From the NCBI GenBank assembly GCA_963835295.1, contig CAWIEX010000002.1:248001-312000 (forward strand): a DNA stretch of 64,000 bases, given 5' to 3'. Source of the DNA: JAOPZW01 sp963835295. GTDB taxonomy: Bacteria; Actinomycetota; Thermoleophilia; Solirubrobacterales; Solirubrobacteraceae. Each line of letters begins with the position of its first letter. Within the stretch, counting starts at the first letter, position 1. Positions 39,098 through 47,085 of the stretch are shown in pieces. The position numbers were made by a program, and so were the translations under genes. The notes below the pieces were generated by a model. It was not told where the DNA came from. It searched no databases and worked only from the letters and a program-made list of their open reading frames with translations.

Positions 39098-41398
39098 GTG
39101 ACCACGGCTTCGACGATCGACCTGACGCGGGCGCGCGAGCGACTCGTCGAGCTCGACGACGAGCGGGCCGAGCTGTGCCGGACGATCGCCAGCATCGAGG
39201 CCACCACCGGCGGCCCGGACGTCACGACCGCGGAGGGCCGCGTGGCGCTGTTCACGTCGCTGTTCCGTGGACGCCCAGATGTGTTCGCGACCCGCTGGGA
39301 AAGTACGAAGAGCCCGGGGAAGTCTGGATGGGCGCCACGGTGCTTGAACGAGTGGCGACCGGGCGTGTGCGAGAAGCCGAAGGTCAAGTGCGCCGACTGC
39401 GCCAACCGGCGCTTCGTTGCGTGGTCAGAGGTTGAGGCGCGCCGCCATCTCGAAGGGCGCCAGACGGCCGGCATCTATCCGCTGCTGGCCGACGAGACCT
39501 GCTGGCTGGTCGCCATCGACCTCGACGGCCCGGGCTGGCGTAAGGACGTCAGCGCGCTTCGTGACAGCGCCGGCGAGTTGGGCATCCCGGTGCTCGTTGA
39601 GCGTTCGCGTTCGGGGAGCGGTGCGCACCTGTGGGTGCTGTTCTCACGACCCGTGAACGCCCGCGCGGCGCGCGCCGTCGGGACGCTGCTGTTGACGTGT
39701 GCGATGCGCCGCCGGTCGATCTCGATGGCCTCCTATGACCGCGTGTTCCCCAACCAGGACACGATGCCGGCCGGCGGGTTCGGCAACCTGATCGCGCTGC
39801 CACTGCAGCACGCCCGCCGTGCCGAAGGCTGCACGGTGTTCCTCGGCGAGGATCTCGAGCCATGCCCCGACCAGTGGATCTATCTCGCCGGCGTTCGGCG
39901 ACTGGACGGCGAGCAGGCCGAGCAGATCGCGGCTGATGCCGAAAGCGCCGGCGGGACGCTGGGTCTGCCCGAGCGCACCGCCACGAAGATCCGCGCACGC
40001 CCACGTCAGTTGACGCCCACACCGTCGAGCGCGATCGAGATCTGTCTGACGGGCCGGGTCGAGATCCCCGTTACCGGAATGTCGCCCGATCTCCGCGACC
40101 GCCTACGGCGAACCGCGGCCTTCGCCAACCCGGAGTTCTTCGAGCGCGAGCGCGCACGGCTGTCCACATACAAGACGCCTCGCGTCATCGCCTGCCACGA
40201 GGACTCCGGCGATCGACTGCTCCTCCCGCGGGGTTGTCTGGAGGTCGTCGTCGACGAGCTCGAAGCAGCCGGCGCCAGCGTGACCGTCCGTGACGAGCGC
40301 AGCGACGGCGCCCGGATCTCGCTGAGATTCGCAGGGACCCTGACATCGCCACAGCAAGCGGCCGTCAGAGCGATGGCAGCGCACGCGAGCGGGATCCTCG
40401 TGGCGCCGCCCGGTGCCGGGAAGACCGTGATGGCGACCGCCCTCATCGCCAACCGCGCCAGATCGACGCTCGTGCTTGTGCACCGTCGCCCGCTGCTTGA
40501 ACAGTGGGTCAGCCGGCTGGCCGAGTTCCTGGACATCTCGCCCGATCAGATCGGATCGCCGGCGACGACTCCGGGCGCCAGCGGCATCGACGTCGCGATG
40601 GTCCAGACGCTCACCCGTCGCGAAGTTGTCGACCTCTCGCCCTACGGCCACGTCATCGTCGACGAGTGCCACCACGTCCCAGCCTTCTCGGTCGAGCGGT
40701 TGCTGCGTGACCTCCCGGCACGCGCCATCACCGGCTTGACCGCGACCCCGCAGCGCCGTGACGGACACCACCCGATCATCACCATGCAATGTGGCCCCGT
40801 CCGGCACACGCTGACGCGCTCCGAGCAGATCGAGACCGCGACCCGACGAGTGCTGGTCACCCGCGACAGCGGGTTTGATCCGGCGCGGCTCCCTGTCGAT
40901 CCGGGCATCCAGGAGATCCTCAGCGCGGTCGCCGCCGACGAGGACCGCACACGACGGATCGCTGACGACGTCGTGGCGGAACTGGCCGAGGACCGCTTCC
41001 CGCTGGTGCTCACCGAGCGTCGCGAACACCTGGACGCGATCACCGAGCTCCTGAAGGCCAAGACCGAGCGCGTCGTTGTTCTGCACGGCGGCATGGGTGT
41101 CAAGGCGCGACGTCGTGCCGATGAGATGCTCGCCAGCGACGGGCCGCGCATCGTGCTCGCCACCGGCCGATACATCGGCGAGGGCTTTGACGACCCGCGC
41201 TTGGACACGCTCATGCTCGCCATGCCGATCGCGTGGAAGGGCACGATGACCCAGTACGCCGGTCGGCTGCACCGCCACCACGACGCCAAGCACGAGATTC
41301 GCATCGTCGACTACGTCGACCAAGCCGTCCCCGTGCTGCGCCGCATGCACGCCAAGCGCCAGAAGGCCTACGCGAGCCTCGGCTACACGACCGGCTGA
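39098..41398 (+). CDS. TOTE-type primase-helicase (AEP primase fused to SF2 helicase)
   Basis: About 766 residues from GTG 39098; TTG 39032 is an alternative start. N-terminal coiled segment (RARERLVELDDERAEL), then an archaeo-eukaryotic primase domain: cysteines around 82-101, AIDLDG (Asp141, Asp143) and SGSGAHLWVLF (172-182). The C-half is a superfamily 2 helicase: APPGAGKT (436-443), DECHH (522-526), TATPQRRDG, ATGRYIGEGFDDPRLDTL and QYAGRLHR. This primase-helicase fusion is the core of TOTE conflict systems, normally joined to a REase domain; none is seen here. A nucleic-acid-targeting defence role is inferred. Confidence 0.85.
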   Translation: MTTASTIDLTRARERLVELDDERAELCRTIASIEATTGGPDVTTAEGRVALFTSLFRGRPDVFATRWESTKSPGKSGWAPRCLNEWRPGVCEKPKVKCADCANRRFVAWSEVEARRHLEGRQTAGIYPLLADETCWLVAIDLDGPGWRKDVSALRDSAGELGIPVLVERSRSGSGAHLWVLFSRPVNARAARAVGTLLLTCAMRRRSISMASYDRVFPNQDTMPAGGFGNLIALPLQHARRAEGCTVFLGEDLEPCPDQWIYLAGVRRLDGEQAEQIAADAESAGGTLGLPERTATKIRARPRQLTPTPSSAIEICLTGRVEIPVTGMSPDLRDRLRRTAAFANPEFFERERARLSTYKTPRVIACHEDSGDRLLLPRGCLEVVVDELEAAGASVTVRDERSDGARISLRFAGTLTSPQQAAVRAMAAHASGILVAPPGAGKTVMATALIANRARSTLVLVHRRPLLEQWVSRLAEFLDISPDQIGSPATTPGASGIDVAMVQTLTRREVVDLSPYGHVIVDECHHVPAFSVERLLRDLPARAITGLTATPQRRDGHHPIITMQCGPVRHTLTRSEQIETATRRVLVTRDSGFDPARLPVDPGIQEILSAVAADEDRTRRIADDVVAELAEDRFPLVLTERREHLDAITELLKAKTERVVVLHGGMGVKARRRADEMLASDGPRIVLATGRYIGEGFDDPRLDTLMLAMPIAWKGTMTQYAGRLHRHHDAKHEIRIVDYVDQAVPVLRRMHAKRQKAYASLGYTTG

Positions 41399-41769
41399 CG
41401 ATCGGCAACGGCAGGGCGCGAGCAGCCGCTCGGTCAGATGCAGGCCGCCGACGATGCACAGCTCGTCGGGGCGGTCCCGAGCGCCCCGGCCAAGGTCAGA
41501 CACGCCGCGATGACCTGAGCGGTCTTCTGCGCGCGATAACCGGCTGCCGTCGATCGCCTGTCGGTCAACGACGATCCGACGTGACCACCCGCATCAGATC
41601 GCCGCAGACTTCCCGCCACCGCCAAGGTCGCCAAGAACGTCGCCAGAAAATCAACCGCACGCGCCAGAGGCATCGAATAGCGCCTGAAACAGCTGGCTCG
41701 GCGGCTTGACCTTCGGTCGTCCGGACCCGAAGCTCAAATGAGCAAAACCCCAGCATCTATGCGGGTTTA
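41399..41769. other. Right end of the right element, non-coding
   Basis: No credible gene. Contains GTCGCCAGAAAATC near 41640 and a TTGACCTTCGG...CCGAAGCTCAA hairpin (41705-41737) homologous to the right end of the other element. Confidence 0.55.
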
Positions 41770-41772
41770 GAG

Positions 41773-41846
<74 letters not shown>

Positions 41847-41906
41847 AGGGCCGCGTGAGCGGCGACGTTCGAGTCTAGCGAGCGGGCGACGGATCGGCCG
41901 CCTGGA

Positions 41907-41995
41907 CGGAGAGGGCGGGATTCGAACCCGCGATGGAGTTTAAACCCCATACTCGCTTAGCAGGCGAGTGCCTTCAGCCACTCGGCCACCTCTCC
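41907..41995 (-). tRNA. tRNA-Ser(GCT)
   Basis: Minus strand, 89 nt with the long variable arm of class II tRNAs. Acceptor GGAGAGG/CCTCTCC, anticodon stem CTCGC/GCGAG with loop CTGCTAA (anticodon GCT), T-loop TTCGAAT. Overlaps the last 22 nt of an ORF on the same strand. Confidence 0.95.
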
Positions 41996-42363
41996 CGGTC
42001 AGTCGGGGCAGTGTAACTGCGCAGCAGCTCGATCGGCCGGTCGATGGTTGGGTCCGGGCCGGCCCGATCGGCGCGGGCGCGGAGCTCCCAGCCGACGCGC
42101 CCGTGCTCGGTGGCGATGTTTGGCAGGGCATCGTCGGGCAGCCGCAGCGAGAAGGCCAGGACGGCACCGTGGGCGAGGTCGCCCTCGGCGACGACCAGGG
42201 TGCCGGCCTCCCGCGCGACCTTCTCGAAGCTCCCCGTGCGCTCGACGAAGGCCAGGCGCACGGAGAGCGAGCGCGCGCGGCCGCCGTCCTCGACGACGAC
42301 GCGCCCGCTCACCGCGGCGCCGGGAGCGAGCGGCTCGCCGTCGACGTCGAAGCGGAGCCTCAC
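41974..42363 (-). CDS. Small beta-rich (arrestin-like) protein
   Basis: 129 residues from GTG 42363, overlapping the stop of the membrane-protein gene (GTGA). RLRFDVDGEPLAPGAAVSGRVVVEDGGRARSLSVRLAFVERTG is reminiscent of arrestin-like/Spo0M beta-sandwich proteins, a weak assignment. Its last seven codons lie in the 5' end of tRNA-Ser(GCT). Expression with the upstream membrane protein suggests a shared envelope function. Confidence 0.6.
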   Translation of the reverse strand: MRLRFDVDGEPLAPGAAVSGRVVVEDGGRARSLSVRLAFVERTGSFEKVAREAGTLVVAEGDLAHGAVLAFSLRLPDDALPNIATEHGRVGWELRARADRAGPDPTIDRPIELLRSYTAPTDRERWPSG

Positions 42364-42998
42364 GGCGCCACCCACAGCGGCACGGGCTCGGCCACGCGCT
42401 TCTCGCCGACCCGGCGCACCACGACGGCCCAGCCGAAGGAGACGCAGTCGCCCTCGTAGGAGTAGGGGCCGTCGGCCGGCAGCGCGAGCTCGACGCGCTG
42501 CCCCAGGGCGCCGTGCGGCGCCGGCGCCCACTCCTGCCAGACCGCGGCGCTGTCGGTCACGCGGCTGCGCGAGTCGTTGCCGATGCGTCGCCACACGTCG
42601 TAGGACTGCGTGCAGACCAGGCCGACCTCGAGCTCGCCCTCACCGGAGGCCATCGCCGCCACCCGGTCGCCGCGGCGCAGCTCCTGGCGCTCGACCTGGA
42701 GCTCGAGGCCCGCCGCGTAGCGCGGCCGCGCGCCGCGCCACAGCGTGCGTGCGAAGAGCCAGAAGAGGGCCAGCGCGGCGACGGCGCCGAGGAGGAACGG
42801 CCACGAGGGCGGCCCGCCCGGAAGCGATCCGAGCACGAGCCCGAAGCCCGCGACCACGGCCGCTGCCACCACGCCGGCGACCACGAAGGCCGGCGCCGCA
42901 CAGCCCCCGAGCGTGCGTCCGGTGGCCGTCCGGCGCGACTGCGGACCGGGCTCGCACCCGGGTGGCAAGTGGGGGTGGCCCTCCCGCGCGACCGTCAT
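42360..42998 (-). CDS. Membrane protein of unknown function
   Basis: About 212 residues from ATG 42998. Two transmembrane segments (AFVVAGVVAAAVVAGFGLVLG and WPFLLGAVAALALFWLFA) follow a ~30-residue N-terminus. A C-terminal soluble domain of ~130 residues, rich in beta strands (LELQVERQELRRGDRVAAM...VGLVCTQSYDVWRR), follows. No family recognised. Translationally coupled to the arrestin-like gene. Confidence 0.65.
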   Translation of the reverse strand: MTVAREGHPHLPPGCEPGPQSRRTATGRTLGGCAAPAFVVAGVVAAAVVAGFGLVLGSLPGGPPSWPFLLGAVAALALFWLFARTLWRGARPRYAAGLELQVERQELRRGDRVAAMASGEGELEVGLVCTQSYDVWRRIGNDSRSRVTDSAAVWQEWAPAPHGALGQRVELALPADGPYSYEGDCVSFGWAVVVRRVGEKRVAEPVPLWVAP

Positions 42999-43061
42999 CG
43001 AGCGCGCATCATGCCCGTCGCGCGGGCGCCGCGAACCCAAGCGGTTACGCTGGCCGCGATC

Positions 43062-43148
43062 GGAGGGGTGGCAGAGCGGTCGAATGCACCGGTCTTGAAA
43101 ACCGGAGTCCGTTCACGCGGACCGCGGGTTCGAATCCCGCCCCCTCCG
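43062..43148 (+). tRNA. tRNA-Ser(TGA)
   Basis: 87 nt, class II. Acceptor GGAGGGG/CCCCTCC, anticodon stem CCGGT/ACCGG with loop CTTGAAA (anticodon TGA), long variable arm GTCCG...CGGAC, T-arm GCGGG-TTCGAAT-CCCGC. Confidence 0.95.
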
Positions 43149-43221
43149 TCGCGTCGCCGGGCGCGGGCGAGCTGAGTCCGCTCGGCGCCAACCTTGTGCC
43201 GTTCGCCGCAAGAATCCATGC

Positions 43222-43629
43222 GTGGTGCTTGCGACGAGCGGGCAAGTGGCACCATCATTCGCCGTGGTGCTGCAGCAGCGCCGGAACTACAGGTCGCACA
43301 CTGACGCGGAGCTCGCGCGGGCCTTTCGGGTCCTCGCCCACCCGCTGCGGATCAGCGCCCTGCGCGCGTTCGCGGTACGCGACGAGCCGCTCGCTGCGGG
43401 CGACGTGGCCTTCATGGAGAACGACGAGATCCCAGCCACGACGGTGCGCCATCACCTCCAGCTGCTGGTCGAGGCGGGGCTGCTGCGGACGGTCGGGCCG
43501 CGCTCCCACGGGGCGCCCGGACGACCCGCCCTGCGCTACGTCCTGACTGACCTCGGCACCGAGGTGCTGCCGTTGCTGCATACCGCTGCAGCGACCGCCG
43601 CCCCACCCCGCCGCACACGTTCGGTTTGA
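43222..43629 (+). CDS. Winged-helix (ArsR-like) regulator
   Basis: 135 residues from GTG 43222, or 121 from GTG 43264 (MVLQQRRNYRSH). The core is a winged HTH: LARAFRVLAHPLRISALRAFAVRDEPL, PATTVRHHLQLLVEAGLLRTVG and RPALRYVLTDLG. No metal-binding cysteines, so the signal is not a thiophilic metal. Positioned before the STAS gene (33 bp), perhaps cotranscribed. Confidence 0.7.
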   Translation: MVLATSGQVAPSFAVVLQQRRNYRSHTDAELARAFRVLAHPLRISALRAFAVRDEPLAAGDVAFMENDEIPATTVRHHLQLLVEAGLLRTVGPRSHGAPGRPALRYVLTDLGTEVLPLLHTAAATAAPPRRTRSV

Positions 43630-43662
43630 CATCCGCCCTCGTGGTCGGGTAGGCAAGCGTCC

Positions 43663-44034
43663 GTGGCGTTCGCCGAGCCCCAGTTCGAGCTCTCCGAGGA
43701 GGACCTCGACGAGCGCACGCACGTCATCGCGATCGCCGGCGAGATCCACGTCTCGACGGCTCCCCGCTTCAGTGTGCTGCTCGAGGAGGCGGTCAGCCGC
43801 GGCAAGACCGCGGTCGTGCTCGACCTCAGCGCGGTGGAGTTCATCGACTCGACCGGGCTGTCGGTGCTGCTCAACGGGCTGCGACGCGTGACCCGCCAGC
43901 GCGGGCGCATGGCGCTCGTGTGCACGAACCCGACCGTGCTGCGCCTGTTCGAGATCACGCGCCTCGACGCGACGTTCGACATCCACCCCAGCCGCGAGGC
44001 CGCGCTCAGCGCGGTGCGCTCGGCGGAAGGCTAG
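43663..44034 (+). CDS. STAS-domain anti-sigma-factor antagonist
   Basis: 123 residues with the full SpoIIAA-like fold. VVLDLSAVEFIDSTGLSVLL carries the phosphorylatable Ser63 in DSTGL. Such proteins release a sigma factor from its anti-sigma kinase when unphosphorylated. No RsbW-type kinase or sigma gene is adjacent. Its last 29 nt overlap the convergent serS gene. Confidence 0.88.
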   Translation: MAFAEPQFELSEEDLDERTHVIAIAGEIHVSTAPRFSVLLEEAVSRGKTAVVLDLSAVEFIDSTGLSVLLNGLRRVTRQRGRMALVCTNPTVLRLFEITRLDATFDIHPSREAALSAVRSAEG

Positions 44035-45250
44035 CCGGCGCCCCGTAGGGGACGAGGGCCTCGGGCAGCTCGACGCTGCCGTCCTCGCGCTGGCCGTTCT
44101 CCAGCAGGGCGATCATGTGCCGCCAGGTGACGGCGGTGCCGTTGAGCGTGTGCACGACCTCCGGCCGGGCGTCCGACGGGCGGTGGCGGATCTGCAGGCG
44201 ACGGGCCTGGTAGTCGGTCGTATTCGAGGTCGAGGTCAGCTCGCGGTAGCGCTCCTGGCCGGGCAGCCACGCCTCGCAGTCGTACTTCTTGGCCGCGCTG
44301 GCGCCGAGCTCGGCCACGCCGATGTTGACCACGCGATAGGGGATCCCGAGCTCCTGCATGATCTCCTCCTCGATCCCCAGGAGGCGCTCGTGCTCCTCGG
44401 CCGACGCGGACGGCTCGACGAACGAGAACATCTCGAGCTTGTCGAACTGGTGCACGCGGAAGATGCCGCGCGTGTCCTTGCCCGCGGCCCCCGCCTCGCG
44501 CCGGAAGCACGACGAGAAGCCGGCGTAGCGCAGCGGCAGGCCGTCCACGATCTCGCCGGCGTGCAGCGAGGCCAGCGCGACCTCGCTCGTGCCCACGAGG
44601 TAGAGGTCGTCGTCGGGCAGGTGGTAGATCTGCTGCTCGGTGTCGGGCAGGAAGCCGGTGCCGTAGAGGGCCTCCTCGCGGACGAGCACCGGCGGGATGA
44701 CGGGCTCGAAGCCGTGGCCGATCAGCTTCTCCGTCGCCCAGCGCACGAGCGCGAGCTCGAGCAGGACCATGTCGCCGCGCAGGTAGGCGAAGCGCGAGCC
44801 CGACAGGCGGGCGCCGCGCTCCATGTCGATGCGCTCCCCGGCCAGCTCGAGGTGGTCGGCGCCGGAGGCGCCGGCCTCGCCCACCTCGCGCACGACCTCG
44901 TCCTCGTCGGCGGCCGTCGGGTCGGGCAGGTTGGGCAGCGAGACGAGCACCGCCTGGAGCTCCTCCTCGGCCCGGCGCGCAGTCTCGCTCAGCGCCCTGA
45001 CCTGCGCCGAGACGTCCTTCATGCGGGCGATCGCATCGCTCGCGTCCTCGCCCGCCTGCTTGGCCGCGGCGATCCCCTCCGAGGCCGCCTTCTGCTCGGA
45101 CCGCAGCCGCTCGGCCGCCGCCGTCGCCTCGCGCCAGCTCGCGTCGAGCTCGGTCAGCTCGTCGACGCGCTCGGCCAGCTCGGGCGAGCGCCGCGCCAGC
45201 GCGGAGCGCACCGCGTCCGGGTCGCGGCGGATGAGCCTGATGTCGAGCAC
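44006..45250 (-). CDS. serS: Seryl-tRNA synthetase
   Basis: 414 residues, class II synthetase. N-terminal coiled-coil tRNA-binding arm (about 30-105), motif 2 SSCFRREAGAAGKDTRGIFRVHQFDKLEMF, and the serine/ATP site RELTSTSNTTDYQARRLQIRHR; motif 3 near NGTAVTWRHMIALLENGQ. Full length. Charges the two tRNA-Ser species encoded 1-3 kb away. The gene is followed on its 5' side by the cytochrome c gene, which ends 3 bp upstream on the same strand. Confidence 0.95.
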   Translation of the reverse strand: MLDIRLIRRDPDAVRSALARRSPELAERVDELTELDASWREATAAAERLRSEQKAASEGIAAAKQAGEDASDAIARMKDVSAQVRALSETARRAEEELQAVLVSLPNLPDPTAADEDEVVREVGEAGASGADHLELAGERIDMERGARLSGSRFAYLRGDMVLLELALVRWATEKLIGHGFEPVIPPVLVREEALYGTGFLPDTEQQIYHLPDDDLYLVGTSEVALASLHAGEIVDGLPLRYAGFSSCFRREAGAAGKDTRGIFRVHQFDKLEMFSFVEPSASAEEHERLLGIEEEIMQELGIPYRVVNIGVAELGASAAKKYDCEAWLPGQERYRELTSTSNTTDYQARRLQIRHRPSDARPEVVHTLNGTAVTWRHMIALLENGQREDGSVELPEALVPYGAPASLPPSAPR

Positions 45251-45253
45251 GGC

Positions 45254-45676
45254 CTACTGCTCGCCGCCCTGGCGCTGCGGCGTGAACGACGACGTCCGGG
45301 ACTGCCCGGCATACTTGGCGAGGAACGCGGCGATGTCGTCGGCGTCTTTTCCGACCACGATGTTCTCCGGCATGATCGCGCCCGAGAAGCCGCCGTTGCG
45401 GATCGCGTAGAGGACGTTGTCGCGCGTCTCGGGGCGGGTGTCGAAGTTCGGCCCGTCGACGCGCTCGCGCTCGCGCACGTTGAGCGTCGTCCCCTGAGCG
45501 CCGACGACGTCGAGCGAGTGGCAGCCCGAGCAGCGCTCGGAGAACAGCTGCGCGCCGTGGCGGACGGTCTGAGGCTGTGAGGCGATCTCAGACGAGATCC
45601 CCTGCGAGCCGCAGGCGGCTGCTCCCGCGGCGACCACGACGAGCGCGGCGGCGATGGCTGGACGGCGTCGGCCCAT
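45254..45676 (-). CDS. Small c-type cytochrome lipoprotein
   Basis: About 140 residues from ATG 45676. Lipoprotein signal with Cys22 in AAACGS; single haem motif CSGCH (Cys49, Cys52, His53); distal Met102 in GAIMP. It is a membrane-anchored mono-haem class I cytochrome on the outer face. It is divergent from a cupredoxin whose start is only 25 bp away, suggesting shared regulation and an electron-transfer link. serS lies immediately downstream. Confidence 0.88.
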   Translation of the reverse strand: MGRRRPAIAAALVVVAAGAAACGSQGISSEIASQPQTVRHGAQLFSERCSGCHSLDVVGAQGTTLNVRERERVDGPNFDTRPETRDNVLYAIRNGGFSGAIMPENIVVGKDADDIAAFLAKYAGQSRTSSFTPQRQGGEQ

Positions 45677-45701
45677 GTCGGGCGCCATCATACGTAAGGT
45701 C

Positions 45702-46103
45702 ATGACGGGCGGACGCGTCACGCTGCTTCTCCTCGCGCTGGCCGCCGTCCCGGTGAGCGGTTGCGGCGCGGCGGTCGCCTATACCCGCGCACCGGACCGC
45801 CGCGTCGAGGTGCGCCTCGACGAGTACCGGGTGCTGCCCGAGCACATCGAGGTGCGCGCCGGGCGCGTCACCCTGATCGCCCACGACGACGGCCGGCTGA
45901 CCCACAACCTCGCGGTCGTGCAGTTCGAGCGCCCGCTGGGCACCGAGCGGGAGAAGGCCTACGGCGATCCGACCAAGACGCTCTTCCCGGGCGAGACGGG
46001 GCAGACGACCGTCGACCTCACGCCCGGCAAGTATCGCCTGGTCTGCACGATCGCCAACCACGACAACCTCGGCCAGTACGCAGAGCTGAAGGTCGTTCGT
46101 TAG
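45702..46103 (+). CDS. Cupredoxin-like lipoprotein
   Basis: 133 residues from ATG 45702. Lipobox PVSGC with Cys21, then a beta-barrel: VLPEHIEVRAGRVTLIAHDDGRLTHNLAV and TPGKYRLVCTIANHDNLGQ. Copper ligands fit His68, Cys115, His120 (C-x4-H) and Gln125 as axial ligand where Met is usual. A Gln-ligated type 1 site implies a lower potential, as in stellacyanin. Likely partner of the adjacent cytochrome c. Confidence 0.8.
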   Translation: MTGGRVTLLLLALAAVPVSGCGAAVAYTRAPDRRVEVRLDEYRVLPEHIEVRAGRVTLIAHDDGRLTHNLAVVQFERPLGTEREKAYGDPTKTLFPGETGQTTVDLTPGKYRLVCTIANHDNLGQYAELKVVR

Positions 46104-46106
46104 GGG

Positions 46107-46190
46107 GGAGCCCGGCACCGACCAGGTTGCCGCCGTTTCGAGACGGTTGCGATATGAGCAGAGAACCGTCTCGGGCCGGCGCCGGGCTCC
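46107..46190. repeat. Nested inverted repeats between convergent genes
   Basis: Outer arms GGAGCCCGGC (46107-46116) and GCCGGGCTCC (46181-46190) enclose a second perfect pair, CGAGACGGTT (46139-46148) and AACCGTCTCG (46164-46173). It starts three bases after the cupredoxin stop. It could be a bidirectional terminator, a small structured RNA or a miniature repeat element. Confidence 0.6.
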
Positions 46191-46223
46191 GCCCAGATTT
46201 CGCCGTTCGCGCGCGCGATCCTT

Positions 46224-46667
46224 CTACGCGGTGCCCCAGGCGCGCAGCGCGAGGAAGGCCACGACGAAGGCGCCGGCGGTCATCACGCCCATCTCGCGGC
46301 GCACGATGGCGAGCACCACCGAGCGCTGGCCGGTCTCGTCGAGCTCGCCGACGGCCTGCGCGCTCTCCAGCCCGGCGTCGTCCAGCACCGCCTCCGCGGA
46401 GGTCACCCGCAGCTGCTCGGCGACGAACGAGACCGCGATCGGCAGCAGCGCGTAGAGCCAGTAGAGGCCGTCGGCGGGATCGAAGCCAAGGGCCGCGAGC
46501 ACGCCCGCGACGAGCGCCTGGACGACCAGTAGTGCCTGGCTCAGGCGGCACGACACCCAGAACGCCGGCGACGGCTGCACCCGCCACCAGCGCCACGCTC
46601 CGAGCACGCCGGCCACGAGGCTCGAGAAGGCCGCGGCGAGCGCGGCGGCCTGGGCGACGTGCGTCAT
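46224..46667 (-). CDS. Membrane protein of unknown function
   Basis: 147 residues, about four transmembrane segments (MTHVAQAAALAAAFSSLVAGVLG, LLVVQALVAGVLAALG, LYWLYALLPIAVSFVAEQL, MTAGAFVVAFLAL), with a short acidic loop VLDDAGLESAQAVGELDETG. It is divergent from nuoA; the 55-bp gap holds both start regions. I do not recognise the family; co-location with complex I is the only functional hint. Confidence 0.65.
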   Translation of the reverse strand: MTHVAQAAALAAAFSSLVAGVLGAWRWWRVQPSPAFWVSCRLSQALLVVQALVAGVLAALGFDPADGLYWLYALLPIAVSFVAEQLRVTSAEAVLDDAGLESAQAVGELDETGQRSVVLAIVRREMGVMTAGAFVVAFLALRAWGTA

Positions 46668-46722
46668 CTGCCACTAAGTATCAAGTCGTTACAAATGGTG
46701 GTAGAACCCAGCCCCTCCCGCG

Positions 46723-47085
46723 ATGCTCCGCTCGTATCTGCCAGCCGTCGTGTTCCTGTGCCTCGGCACGGGCGTGGGCCTTGCCTTCGCCGTCCTGAAC
46801 ACGTACCTCGGGCCCCAGCGCCCTCCCAAGGTCAAGAGCAAGGCCGACCCGTACGAGTGCGGGCTGCCGTCCGACATCCGCCAGGGCTTCCGCTTCGGGA
46901 TCAGCTTCTACCTGATCGCGATGCTCTTCATCCTGTTCGACATCGAGGTCGTCTTCCTCTACCCCGTCGCCGTGCAGCTGCGCGCGTTCGGGAGCTTCGC
47001 CCTCGTGGAGCTGATCGTCTTCATCGCCCTGCTGCTCGTGGCCTTCGTCTACGTGTGGAGGAGGGGGGCGCTCGAATGGAGATAG
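46723..47085 (+). CDS. nuoA: NADH-quinone oxidoreductase subunit A
   Basis: 120 residues, three transmembrane helices; hallmark loop YECGLPSD and RFGISFYLIAMLFILFDIEVVFLYP. First gene of a 14-gene operon in the standard order nuoA-N. Part of the membrane arm near the quinone channel. Confidence 0.95.
   Translation: MLRSYLPAVVFLCLGTGVGLAFAVLNTYLGPQRPPKVKSKADPYECGLPSDIRQGFRFGISFYLIAMLFILFDIEVVFLYPVAVQLRAFGSFALVELIVFIALLLVAFVYVWRRGALEWR

Noticed and set aside
42044..43546. Long plus-strand frames of 375 and 500 codons across the tRNA-Ser region
   Set aside because: They run through a tRNA gene and are antisense to coupled genes; composition is typical of GC-driven shadows.
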